Shown here in pieces: positions 1 to 8,692 of a DNA stretch of 64,000 bases. A program made the position numbers and the translations under genes. A model generated the notes under the pieces. It was not told the DNA's origin. It ran no database searches and was given only the letters and a program-made list of their open reading frames with translations. Position 1 is the first letter of the stretch. The number at the start of each line of letters is the position of its first letter. This stretch comes from Bhargavaea ginsengi. GTDB taxonomy: Bacteria; Bacillota; Bacilli; Bacillales_A; Planococcaceae. The stretch is from the NCBI RefSeq assembly GCF_900109165.1, contig NZ_FNZF01000001.1, positions 363,376 to 427,375 of the forward strand. The letters run 5' to 3'.

Positions 1-1904
1 GTCTTGCCCAGGCCATATCGGCCTTCTGCGATGATTGGGTCTTCTTCCGGGCTCTCTAGGATGACTTCAGAGGCGGGCTTTGCCGTGGTCGCGATATAAG
101 CGTTCATCTGCGGCAGCCCGGTCCCGAATAGTGCATCCCAGCCTGTCCCACCGCGCACAGCCGGAGTGAAAGGCTGATCGACAATATAGGTCCTAGACAG
201 CATGGCCGTCTCCCTCGACAGGATGGACGGCACCGAATCGGCATCGGTCACTTCATAATAGCGGCCTGAAGCCTGGTCAGCGAGCTGCCTCAGAAGCTGC
301 CGGTCCGCATCCGAGCCAATCGCAACAGTCGACATGGTCACGCCGTCAGCTTCGCCTGCTTCCGAAAGAGACGCGTAGTCCCCTCCCGGCGCGGACATTC
401 CGTCTGTGAGAAGAATGATATGCTTCCGTTCCAGGTCAAGGCCACGGAGCCGTTCATAGGCCAGCGCGACTGAAGGGTAGATATCGGTGCCGCCTCCCGG
501 CGTGACCGACATGATTTTCACGGAGGCTTCATCCGGATCCCCGATCGGTGATGTTTCGATCACTTCCCATGGACTATCATCAAATGCGATGAATCCGAGT
601 GTATCTTCTTCCCTCAGCAGAGCCACAGAGCGCGCAGCCGCCTCCTTGGCCAGGTCCAGCTTTCGGCCTCTCATGCTGCTTGAACGGTCCAGTACAATCA
701 CGAGCCCCAGTGAAGGGATGATCTGTTTGCCGGTCACGTCCATATCAACAGGAAGCATCTCCTCAATCGGCGTACGGAAATAACCGCCCAGGCCGAAGCT
801 TTCCTCTCCTCCGACCATCATGAAGCCGAGCCCGAATGTTTTAACGGCCTGTTCGATGACAGTCATCCGTTCCTCCCCGACCCGGTGACCGGGGACATTA
901 TCGAATATGACGGCATCAAACTGAAGATAGGATGACAGATCCTGTGGAAGGGCTTCAGCATGGACTGTTTGGACGCTGATCCCGCTGTTTCCGATCATGT
1001 TTCCAATCGGGCTCGGGTTCTCGGCAGTATCTGCGATCAGCACACGGGGCGGCCCTTCGATTTCAGTGGCGGCGATCATCCGGTTGTTTTCCTGGATGCC
1101 GTCACCTTCCATGATGACCTGTGCCCCGTATTTCACTAGCCCCTCTTCAACCTGCACCTCACTGAATGTAAATCGGTTTTCCCCTTCGGAAAGCTTTACA
1201 TCCCGCTCGGCAACGGGCTGATCATTGCGGAACAGGACCAGCCGTGCCTCTGCCGGTCCGGTCGCCCTGACGGTCACCTCCAGCTGCTGGGATTCGCCTT
1301 TTCTGCCTGTGGTCGGGACGCTGAATGAAGAGACGGAGACGTCTTCTGTATCAGCGGGAGCAAACATGGCCGCATCGACCGTGACTCCGTCCGGCAGCTG
1401 GTTGCGGATATATTCGATTGCGTTTCCCCTCGTCTCCCTGCCGTCCGACATTAGCACGATCCTGGCCGGACTTTCCGCGGCGGCGGCTGCCGCATACCGG
1501 AGTGCGCCTTCGAGATCCGATTCTCCGGAATTCCCGTTTATATCCGCACCTCCGGATGCCGGCGATTCATTCGTCACTTCACCTGCAAACGAAAGCACCT
1601 TGATATCTCGGTCCTGTCCCTTGCTGATGGCCTCTGAAAGAAAGGCCGAGGTCTTTTCCTCTGTCCCTTCCATAGAGGCGGAGCGGTCCACAAGGAAAAT
1701 CAGCTGCTCCTTCTCCGCCGTCATCAGAAGATAAGGGGAAGCTGCTGCAAAGATCAGCAGTGCGGAAGCCGAAATTCTCAATGCGGGGAGCACAAGGGAC
1801 TTGTGTCCCCGTTTTTCACGCTCCCGTTTCCAGGACCAGAGGAGATAGCCAAGGACCGGGAGAAGGAGCAATAGATAGGCCGGGTGTTCAATACGAAAGT
1901 CCAT
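1..1904 (-). CDS. Large VWA / glutamine-amidotransferase-like membrane protein (3' part beyond window)
   Basis: Read on the minus strand from ATG 1904; about 634 codons are visible and the gene runs off the left edge. Two hydrophobic segments (about residues 9-24 and 44-61) are followed by a first von Willebrand A domain with MIDAS motif DRSAS at 73-77. A class I amidotransferase-like segment follows, reading DAVIFDNVPG and then MVGGEESFGLGGY. A second VWA domain has DRSSS from residue 406 and a downstream GGGTDI. This layout (TM-VWA-GATase1-like-VWA) is typical of large proteins in MoxR/DUF58 clusters. The start lies inside the preceding gene (17-base overlap), so translation is probably coupled. 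It is the last visible gene of an eight-gene operon. A role in envelope complex assembly or metal-dependent protein interaction is inferred from family and context only. Confidence 0.85.
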   Translation of the reverse strand, partial: MDFRIEHPAYLLLLLPVLGYLLWSWKREREKRGHKSLVLPALRISASALLIFAAASPYLLMTAEKEQLIFLVDRSASMEGTEEKTSAFLSEAISKGQDRDIKVLSFAGEVTNESPASGGADINGNSGESDLEGALRYAAAAAAESPARIVLMSDGRETRGNAIEYIRNQLPDGVTVDAAMFAPADTEDVSVSSFSVPTTGRKGESQQLEVTVRATGPAEARLVLFRNDQPVAERDVKLSEGENRFTFSEVQVEEGLVKYGAQVIMEGDGIQENNRMIAATEIEGPPRVLIADTAENPSPIGNMIGNSGISVQTVHAEALPQDLSSYLQFDAVIFDNVPGHRVGEERMTVIEQAVKTFGLGFMMVGGEESFGLGGYFRTPIEEMLPVDMDVTGKQIIPSLGLVIVLDRSSSMRGRKLDLAKEAAARSVALLREEDTLGFIAFDDSPWEVIETSPIGDPDEASVKIMSVTPGGGTDIYPSVALAYERLRGLDLERKHIILLTDGMSAPGGDYASLSEAGEADGVTMSTVAIGSDADRQLLRQLADQASGRYYEVTDADSVPSILSRETAMLSRTYIVDQPFTPAVRGGTGWDALFGTGLPQMNAYIATTAKPASEVILESPEEDPIIAEGRYGLGK

Positions 1905-3651
1905 GACGGCGCTGCACCTCCCATTCTGCAAGGATCAACAGCAAGATCAGGAGGACGAGCGGCAGGATGATGGGCTGTTTCCCGGCAGATAATCCAGTTG
2001 TCCCGCCATCGGCCCTTTCACCGGCGTTGAACGAAGGTCCGGCAGTCACCATGCGCTCTTCTTTTGGCAGTACGACGGACAGGATGCGTTCTTCATTACC
2101 GGACCTTAAAACGTACAGACCGGGCTTATCCGGCGCAGTCACCGCCTCGGCGGCAGCGAATTCGGACAAGTATTCACCGGCCGCGGTGTACAGCTGCCAG
2201 CCGCCTTCCTGTGAAGGTGTGACCGGACGCCTTTCACCGGGGAGGAAGGTCCCGGCCACCGCCTGCTCCCGTGAAAAGCTGTCAATGACACTCCAGAGAA
2301 ACATTGGGAATGAGGGCCGGAGCGGCCAGTCCGTCATGGATGGATCGGCCAGCACGGCAATCCTGCCATCGTCCGCTCTCTGGATGAGCGGACTGCTCTC
2401 AGGACCGGCAACCGCCTTCATGTCCTCAAAAGGCGGGTATAGACCCGATGCATAAATTTCCTCACCCGGAGCAAAACCGAACAGCGGATCTTCGGACGGT
2501 GTGATGAACACCGGATTTTCTTCGGGCTCCCCCTCCCGTCCGAACAGTATTGTGCGTCCCCGCCGTTGCTGGAATGTCACTTCCGAACCGGTCACGACAA
2601 TCGCCTCCTCCGGCAGTTGCCCAGCCTCCCCGCTCCCGTATGCGGTCACATCGGCACCGGTCGCTTGCAGGGCTTTATATACCAGCTCGTGCAGTCCGGT
2701 CTCTACGTACACCGGCAGTTCCCCTCTGACGGAAACGGCATGAACCGTATTGTCCGCAGGGTATCCATCATCTGCATCAACCTTGAGCTGAAGTCCCCGG
2801 ACGTCCGGCAGCCCGTTAAACAAAACCCGCTCCGACTTTCCGGCACCTAAGGTCAATTCACGGGCTTGCCCTACCGGTTTACCCTGCCCGTCTTCAAGAT
2901 ACAGCGATGCTTTTTTGTCCGCCGGGGAATCATTGGCCACAACTGCAATTGCCGACTGGCCATCTTCCTGCCGGGCGATGCCAAACTGCCTGACCGATAC
3001 ATTTTCCGGGAGTGCCGGTGCGGCATGTATCCTATAAACCACCCCAGGCACAACTGCCGGAAGTTCTTCCGGTCCCGCAGCATCCGTGAAAACATGGACA
3101 TCCGCCTGTTTCCCGCCGGCGACTGTCCCGGCAAGGGCCAACGCAGCAGTCAGATCCTGATGGGCATAGGTCAGTCCCAATTCCCTGACTATCCGGAGCG
3201 CTTCATCCGCCTCTTCTGAAACCTGCAGCAAAACTTCAGGAAAGCCACCGGCTCGGATGATGGTGAAGCGGGCGCCTTCATGGTCCCGGATCAATGATTC
3301 CATCCTTGTCTTGTGACGATCGAACAACGGCTCACCATCTTCTTCGGCAAGCATCGTGGCAGAAGTGTCCGCGACAATGACCAGGTGATCGGAATGTTCA
3401 CCGGAACCGGTTATACCGGGCTTCATAAGCAGAAGAACAAACAGCAGAAGAGCCCCCATCTGGAGATAAAACAGGGCATTCCGATTCAGATGGCTGATAA
3501 GTGGGGAGCTTTCCATATGCTTCCGGGATTCTTCCCAGAAAAGGACAGACGGCACGGTACGCTCCTCATACTTCTTCCTGAAAAAGTAATAAAGGAAGAC
3601 GATGGCGGGAATGACCAGTGTCCAGATCATGCCGATTGAACCGAACCCCAT
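1888..3651 (-). CDS. BatA-type N-terminal domain / VWA membrane protein
   Basis: 587 residues. The N-terminus has two hydrophobic spans (about 7-22 and 63-80) separated by a basic loop with VPSVLFWEE, the hallmark of the BatA/aerotolerance N-terminal region. A VWA-like domain begins LVIVADTSATM; the MIDAS is DTSAT, so the third position is Thr rather than the usual Ser. A long extracytoplasmic region and a C-terminal hydrophobic span (about 560-577, then WEVQRR) follow. The start has a near-perfect AAAGGAGGTGATC Shine-Dalgarno. It follows the DUF58 gene by 16 bases and overlaps the next gene by 17. Bat-like proteins usually work with a MoxR ATPase; the actual client is unknown. Confidence 0.8.
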   Translation of the reverse strand: MGFGSIGMIWTLVIPAIVFLYYFFRKKYEERTVPSVLFWEESRKHMESSPLISHLNRNALFYLQMGALLLFVLLLMKPGITGSGEHSDHLVIVADTSATMLAEEDGEPLFDRHKTRMESLIRDHEGARFTIIRAGGFPEVLLQVSEEADEALRIVRELGLTYAHQDLTAALALAGTVAGGKQADVHVFTDAAGPEELPAVVPGVVYRIHAAPALPENVSVRQFGIARQEDGQSAIAVVANDSPADKKASLYLEDGQGKPVGQARELTLGAGKSERVLFNGLPDVRGLQLKVDADDGYPADNTVHAVSVRGELPVYVETGLHELVYKALQATGADVTAYGSGEAGQLPEEAIVVTGSEVTFQQRRGRTILFGREGEPEENPVFITPSEDPLFGFAPGEEIYASGLYPPFEDMKAVAGPESSPLIQRADDGRIAVLADPSMTDWPLRPSFPMFLWSVIDSFSREQAVAGTFLPGERRPVTPSQEGGWQLYTAAGEYLSEFAAAEAVTAPDKPGLYVLRSGNEERILSVVLPKEERMVTAGPSFNAGERADGGTTGLSAGKQPIILPLVLLILLLILAEWEVQRRHGLSY

Positions 3652-3667
3652 CCGATCACCTCCTTTT

Positions 3668-4534
3668 TCAGCGGACCCAGCCCGCTTTTCTCATCTTTTT
3701 TGAGACAAACTCCAGCGTGGCTTCTTGTTGCCGCGCTTCGAGGACTGCAACACCGTACTCCCGGCAGAGGGAGGCAAGCTCAGAAAAATGTTGTTCACTG
3801 ATCTCCTGCTGCCTGTGTATCAGGTTTGGAGTAAGCGATACATCCACCGCCTTGCCGGTTTCCGAATCGACAAAGCGTACATCTTCAGCCCGTACGGGAA
3901 TGTCCGGAGTGTCATCTCTCAAAAGGATCATCCGGACCTCTCCCGCGCTTTTCCTGAGCTTGCGTAACAGCGGACGGAAGGATGCCGGCGGCTCCAGCCC
4001 GTCGGTCACGACATATCGGATTGATGCGCCCAAAAAGTTCTCTGAAGCAGCAGCATCTGTAAAGCCGGTCCCTTCGGGGGACGGCAGCTGTTCCAGGTGC
4101 CCCAGGAAACGGTTCCTGTTCCGGATGCCCTTTGCCGTAAGCACGGACGGTTTTGGGCCGCCGACAGCCATGAAGGAAAGATGATCGTCCGCCGACAGCG
4201 CCATCATGCCCAGCACTGCGCACAACTTACAGCCATATAGCCACTTGGCACCCCCCATCGACCGGCTGGCATCAAGAATCAGCGACACTCGAAGCTCACG
4301 CTCATCCATGAACCGCTTGATGAACAGCTGGTCCGTCCTTGCATAAATGTTCCAGTCGACATTTCTGATATCGTCACCCGGAGCATAGGGCTGAAAATCC
4401 GAAAAATCCGGTGATGTCCCGCTCCTGCCTGAAGTGTTCCTGCCATGATGGATCCCTCTCGGACCATTGCGGCTCAGATGCCGGAGCCGGGAAGCGGCAA
4501 CTGCGGCAGACGCAGGGAAAAAGATTTCTGTCAT
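3668..4534 (-). CDS. DUF58 domain protein (MoxR partner)
   Basis: 288 residues with the DUF58 core: an N-terminal region with RSGTSPDFSDFQPYAPGDD, then the invariant RNVDWNIYARTDQLFIK, then a VWA-like strand beginning VSLILDASRSM. DUF58 proteins are cytoplasmic VWA-like partners of MoxR AAA+ ATPases. The start codon overlaps the MoxR stop as ATGA, so the two are translationally coupled. No transmembrane segment is evident. The specific substrate cannot be told from the sequence. Confidence 0.88.
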   Translation of the reverse strand: MTEIFFPASAAVAASRLRHLSRNGPRGIHHGRNTSGRSGTSPDFSDFQPYAPGDDIRNVDWNIYARTDQLFIKRFMDERELRVSLILDASRSMGGAKWLYGCKLCAVLGMMALSADDHLSFMAVGGPKPSVLTAKGIRNRNRFLGHLEQLPSPEGTGFTDAAASENFLGASIRYVVTDGLEPPASFRPLLRKLRKSAGEVRMILLRDDTPDIPVRAEDVRFVDSETGKAVDVSLTPNLIHRQQEISEQHFSELASLCREYGVAVLEARQQEATLEFVSKKMRKAGWVR

Positions 4535-5523
4535 AACGTGTGGCCTTCTGCCGATAAATCGGCCAGCCGGATGATCAGATCATCCGCGGGCATTCCTGCC
4601 GCTTCCCCTTCATAGTTGAACAGCAGACGATGACGCAGCACCGGGACCGCACATTTTTTCAGGTCACCGATCGACACATGAAAGCGGCCCTCGGTCAGTG
4701 CACGTGCTTTTGCCGCCAGCACAAGGCTCTGCAGGCCGCGGGGACCGCTTCCGAAGCGGACCCAGCGTTTCACCTCGTCCAACGGTGAATCGGAAGGATG
4801 CGTTCCGGTGACGATCTGCGCGGCCACGTCCAACATTTCCTCAGGTAAAATCACTTCCCTCACCATTTCACGCGCATGTCGGATTTCTCCCGGGTCCAAT
4901 AACTTCTCGAGGCTTCCGGTCCCGCCCCCGGTCGTACGGCGGATAATTTCTTTAAGCTCTTCCGTGCCCGGATGCGGCACAATCACTTTGCATAGAAAAC
5001 GGTCCAGTTGCGCTTCGGGGAGAGGATATGTCCCTTCGAGTTCAATCGGATTTTGAGTGGCCAGCACAAAAAACGGATCCTTCATCGGACGCGTGTTTCC
5101 GAGTATGGTCACCGTCCTCTCTCCCATTGCCTCGAGCAGCGCGCTTTGTGTTTTTGGAGTGGCGCGGTTTATTTCGTCGGCAAGGACCATCTCGCTGAAC
5201 AGAGGGCCTTCGCGGAAGACAAAAGTCTTGCGCCCGTCCGGCATCTCTTCGATCACCGTCGTCCCTGTGATGTCGGAAGGCATCAGGTCCGGTGTAAACT
5301 GGATGCGCGAAAAGCCCAGGTCCAGCACTTCGGAAAACGTCCGGATCAGCATCGTTTTCCCAAGTCCCGGCAACCCCTCAAGAAGGGTGTGGCCACCGGC
5401 AAGGATGGAATAAAGGATAAAGTCCACCGCCTCTTCCTGGCCGACGATGAACTTCCCCACTTCTTCCTTCACCTTCCCGATTTTCAGGCTCATCTCCGTG
5501 TAATCCTCTTTCACAAACGCCAT
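4531..5523 (-). CDS. MoxR-family AAA+ ATPase
   Basis: 330 residues from the preferred ATG. The reading frame could open at GTG 5532, but the AGAGGGAG ribosome site sits 8 bases from ATG 5523, inside the end of the upstream gene. Walker A is GLPGLGKT; Walker B is VLADEINRA; sensor 1 is FVLATQNP, followed by ELEGTYPLPEAQLDRF with the arginine finger region typical of MoxR. MoxR ATPases act as chaperone-like activators that load cofactors or assemble complexes together with VWA proteins. The DUF58 gene follows with a 4-base overlap. Confidence 0.95.
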   Translation of the reverse strand: MAFVKEDYTEMSLKIGKVKEEVGKFIVGQEEAVDFILYSILAGGHTLLEGLPGLGKTMLIRTFSEVLDLGFSRIQFTPDLMPSDITGTTVIEEMPDGRKTFVFREGPLFSEMVLADEINRATPKTQSALLEAMGERTVTILGNTRPMKDPFFVLATQNPIELEGTYPLPEAQLDRFLCKVIVPHPGTEELKEIIRRTTGGGTGSLEKLLDPGEIRHAREMVREVILPEEMLDVAAQIVTGTHPSDSPLDEVKRWVRFGSGPRGLQSLVLAAKARALTEGRFHVSIGDLKKCAVPVLRHRLLFNYEGEAAGMPADDLIIRLADLSAEGHTL

Positions 5524-5528
5524 TTTTC

Positions 5529-6917
5529 TCACTCCCTCTTGTCGATCGATGAAAAGTAATCGGACAGGACCCGTTGGAGGTCTTCCGGCAGGCCGAGACG
5601 GCCGGCATGTTCCACATAGGCATCCCGGTATTCGCTTTGCACCTCCCCGTAAGGCCGGACTTCCCCTTTTTCAGCTGGCACAAGACTTTCGGCAGCAGAT
5701 GTCCCTTCTTTCTGCATTCCGGAATCCAGCACCGGATCTCCCGGTTCAGCCGCGGACTGCGGCGTGCTGACGAGGTTCCGGTCCCCGCTGCCAGATCCGT
5801 AGCCGGAGCCCTCGCTGCCGGAACCGGCACTTTCTCCTCCACTGCCTTCTGACCCGGATTCCGTTCCGCTTGTGCCCCCGCTGCCGGTGTCACTTCCGCT
5901 TTCCGTACCGTTCCCTCCGCCGTTATGCGCTTCATCGCCATTTCCGCCCGGAGCACCATCGCTTTCGGAAGCAGAATTTCCTTTGCCTTTACTACCCGAT
6001 TCTCCGCTTCCGCCAGAGGGCGTCTGTTCCTGTTCAGACGCATCACCGCCGGCAACGTCCCCCTGTTCTCCATCAAAGGCGTACTCCGCTGCCCCAGATG
6101 TGCGTCCCATGCCGGCCAGCTGCTCTTCGGCGTCTCCGGACAATGCGGCCAGAGCTGCTGCCGCTTCGCCTGGAGCAAGAATGCGTTCCCCCGCTGTTTG
6201 TCCGGGATTGTGTCCGGGACGATCTGACAGGCGATCTTCAAGGGATAGTTCCCGCTGAAGCTTCAACGCTTCGCGGACCGCTTCTTCCGGAGAATCGGCA
6301 GATCTGATTTCTTCAGCCACATCTGCAAGCCGCTTCTCCAATTTCGGATCCTCCGCCACATCCGCCAGACCATTTACATTTTCTGCGAGATCTTCGATGA
6401 TCCCCCGCTCTTCTTCCGCCTTCTGCGCTTCCAGTTGCGCGAAGGATGGGAACAGGGCAAGCACCGCCACAGCCGAGGCTGCGGCAGCAGTAATCAGGAG
6501 CGGCCTGCGATCCATCCAACGCCCTTTCCTATTACGGAACCGTTCCAGTGCGCCGTTTGCCGCTTCCGCAGCTGCATCCGCAAGCGCTTCCGATAGTGGG
6601 CCTTCACGCTTCCCGTCCGTCTCCGCAGCCAGGATGACATTGTCTTGGCTGAACGAATCGAGCAGCCTTACCGAAACCGGCCGCGAGGGAGCCTTCCGCC
6701 ACTCGTATACGAATACCGTAACCGCAATGAAGCATGCCGCCATCACCGCATAATCTGCATAACCCGGCCAGACAAACAGGCGGGAGACAGCAAGCGTCGC
6801 TGCGACAGTAACCGTGCCGGACGCCATCGCCCGTACAGTAGTTCTTGCAAACCATTCCAACAAGAGTCTCCGCCTTACGTGTGCGACGGCCTCATCGAGC
6901 TTACGCCTGCTGTCCAT
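5529..6917 (-). CDS. Membrane protein with Gly/Ser-rich low-complexity region
   Basis: 462 residues, no family recognised with confidence. Hydrophobic spans lie near residues 33-50, 57-70 and 140-158, so the N-terminal third is membrane bound. A helical Glu/Ala-rich region (about 165-280) resembles the coiled segments of DUF4175-type proteins in other VWA/MoxR operons. A long Gly/Ser/Glu tract (about 285-385) is followed by a charged C-terminus with EYRDAYVEHAGRLGLPEDL. A Shine-Dalgarno AAAGGAGG precedes the ATG. It lies 12 bases after the ABC permease and its last codons carry the MoxR ribosome-binding site. It may tether or scaffold the MoxR/VWA partners; this is inference from position and topology. 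Confidence 0.7.
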   Translation of the reverse strand: MDSRRKLDEAVAHVRRRLLLEWFARTTVRAMASGTVTVAATLAVSRLFVWPGYADYAVMAACFIAVTVFVYEWRKAPSRPVSVRLLDSFSQDNVILAAETDGKREGPLSEALADAAAEAANGALERFRNRKGRWMDRRPLLITAAAASAVAVLALFPSFAQLEAQKAEEERGIIEDLAENVNGLADVAEDPKLEKRLADVAEEIRSADSPEEAVREALKLQRELSLEDRLSDRPGHNPGQTAGERILAPGEAAAALAALSGDAEEQLAGMGRTSGAAEYAFDGEQGDVAGGDASEQEQTPSGGSGESGSKGKGNSASESDGAPGGNGDEAHNGGGNGTESGSDTGSGGTSGTESGSEGSGGESAGSGSEGSGYGSGSGDRNLVSTPQSAAEPGDPVLDSGMQKEGTSAAESLVPAEKGEVRPYGEVQSEYRDAYVEHAGRLGLPEDLQRVLSDYFSSIDKRE

Positions 6918-6929
6918 ACCAGCCCTCCT

Positions 6930-7760
6930 TTATTTTCCCCGAGCCATATTGACACGCAATGACTTCACCGACACAAAAACAGACGTCACGGTCATAAGCA
7001 GATAAAACAATAGATAAGTCACCCATACCGGCCATCTCAATCCTGTCATCCCATGAAGAAATTCTCCGGAATCCGGTGCGAGGAGAGAGGCTGTCAGAAC
7101 CGCCGGATTAATCGCCGCAAACAGATAAGCGAAAGGTGATGCACCTCCCTGGCTGAGCGAGGCGAAGAAAACGCTGAGAAAACCGGTTACCGCCAGCAAA
7201 GCAAGTACCGAACCGTATGTTGCGATCATCGAGATGATCGTTTTCCTGATCAATGTGGAAAACATGACTCCGAGGCTGCCGACCGCAACCGTCGACAGGA
7301 AGAAATAGAACATGAGCAGAAGCAGCTGTTTGGGTGACACACCGCCGTACAGGAAGACCACACTATATAGCGGCAGGCTTGATACCAGCATCAGAACAAG
7401 AAAGGCGATTGATGACAACAGCTTGCCGATGATGATCTGGAACGAGGACTGCGAAGTCGTCAGCAGCATATTGAGTGTCTGCTTTTCCCGCTCCGAACTG
7501 ATGGAGCCTGCCGTCAGCCCCGGCGTAATGAAAAGGACGAGCACAAGCTGGATATATGTGAGCATCGTGAACAGCATAAAGCTTTGACCGGGATTCAGAT
7601 ATCCCCCGGATGATCCGTCCTGTGTCATGATGTACATGAAGCCGATGACGAACAGGCTCATTGCCGCAAGGTAGAACAGGATGCCCACAAAGCTTTTCGG
7701 CGAGCGGAACCGGAGCTTGATTTCTTTCATCAGAACCGGGTTGGACAGGTGCGCTTTCAT
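6930..7760 (-). CDS. ABC transporter permease (ABC-2 type)
   Basis: 276 residues with about six hydrophobic spans (for example around 29-46, 71-89, 116-136, 147-168 and 180-200, and a final span at about 240-262). The loop after the second span, ISSEREKQTLNMLLTT, is the characteristic coupling motif of ABC-2/NatB-type exporter permeases. Its start overlaps the ATPase stop as ATGA, so the two proteins are made together. It is probably the membrane half of an export or gliding-type ABC system that serves the secreted or membrane proteins of this operon. Confidence 0.88.
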   Translation of the reverse strand: MKAHLSNPVLMKEIKLRFRSPKSFVGILFYLAAMSLFVIGFMYIMTQDGSSGGYLNPGQSFMLFTMLTYIQLVLVLFITPGLTAGSISSEREKQTLNMLLTTSQSSFQIIIGKLLSSIAFLVLMLVSSLPLYSVVFLYGGVSPKQLLLLMFYFFLSTVAVGSLGVMFSTLIRKTIISMIATYGSVLALLAVTGFLSVFFASLSQGGASPFAYLFAAINPAVLTASLLAPDSGEFLHGMTGLRWPVWVTYLLFYLLMTVTSVFVSVKSLRVNMARGK

Positions 7761-8692
7761 GATACCCCGCCCCCTTTCGTCAGTGACAGGAACACATCTT
7801 CGAGGTCGGTCTCCTCTTCGGAGAATGAGCGGATTCCGAGGGAGCCTGCAGCGGCCGCAGCAAGCAGTTCCTCCTGGTCCGCCTGTGAACCGCCGAAGGA
7901 GAATGTCACCTCACCTGCCTCATCATCCCTGCGCAGTGAGGATACAAACGGCCTTTCCTCGAAGAATTTGACCGCAGCAGCGGCAGGACCATTCAGCTTT
8001 ACGGTGATGACCCGGTCCCCTTTCATCATGGAATGAATCTCCCGCACGGATTGCCTGGCCAGCAGTCTTCCCCGGTCGATCACCCCGATTTCGTCGCACA
8101 TTTCCGCCAGCTCGGGGAGGATGTGGGAAGAGATGAGAATCGTTTTGTCCATGTGCTTCAGCCGCTTCATGATTTCCCGCATTTCTACCCTCGCCCTCGG
8201 ATCTAGTCCGGAGGCCGGCTCATCGAGGATCAGCACCTTCGGGTCATGGATGAGGCTGCGGGCCAGGCAAAGCCGCTGCTTCATCCCGCGTGACAGGGAA
8301 TCGACATAGGCATCCTGCTTTTCAGACAGGTTCACCAAGTCGAGAAGCTGTCCGATCAGAACCTTGCGCTCCCCGGCCGGTATGCCGTAGCTGGCCGCGT
8401 AAAAGTCCAGGTACTCCTCAGTTTTCAGCTGGTCGTACACACCGAAAAAGTCAGGCATGTAACCGATCAGCCTGCGCACTTCCGCAGGAGAGGTTCGCAC
8501 GCTGTGCCCTCCGACAAAGGCATCGCCGGAAGTCGGAGGTAGCAGGGTCGCCAGGATCGAGAACGTCGTCGACTTGCCTGCGCCGTTTGCGCCGACAAAT
8601 CCGAATACACTTCCCTCTCCGATTTCCAGGTTGAGATCATGAAGCGCTTGAAATGCCCCATATGATTTGGTCAGATTCCTGGTTTTTATCAT
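7757..8692 (-). CDS. ABC transporter ATP-binding protein
   Basis: 311 residues. Walker A is GANGAGKST (about 35-43), the signature is SRGMKQRLCLARSL (LSxGQ variant LSRGM), and Walker B is VLILDEPASGLD, followed by the H-loop region ILISSHIL. A C-terminal domain of about 90 residues after position 210 is typical of ABC-2 exporters. It overlaps both the upstream gene and the downstream permease by four bases, so the three form one translationally coupled block. Probably powers the adjacent permease. Confidence 0.93.
   Translation of the reverse strand: MIKTRNLTKSYGAFQALHDLNLEIGEGSVFGFVGANGAGKSTTFSILATLLPPTSGDAFVGGHSVRTSPAEVRRLIGYMPDFFGVYDQLKTEEYLDFYAASYGIPAGERKVLIGQLLDLVNLSEKQDAYVDSLSRGMKQRLCLARSLIHDPKVLILDEPASGLDPRARVEMREIMKRLKHMDKTILISSHILPELAEMCDEIGVIDRGRLLARQSVREIHSMMKGDRVITVKLNGPAAAAVKFFEERPFVSSLRRDDEAGEVTFSFGGSQADQEELLAAAAAGSLGIRSFSEEETDLEDVFLSLTKGGGVS

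Noticed and set aside
5378-6241. 287-codon minus-strand frame overlapping the Gly/Ser-rich gene
   Set aside because: Shifted frame of the 462-residue protein and MoxR; the real frames have coupled starts and conserved domains.
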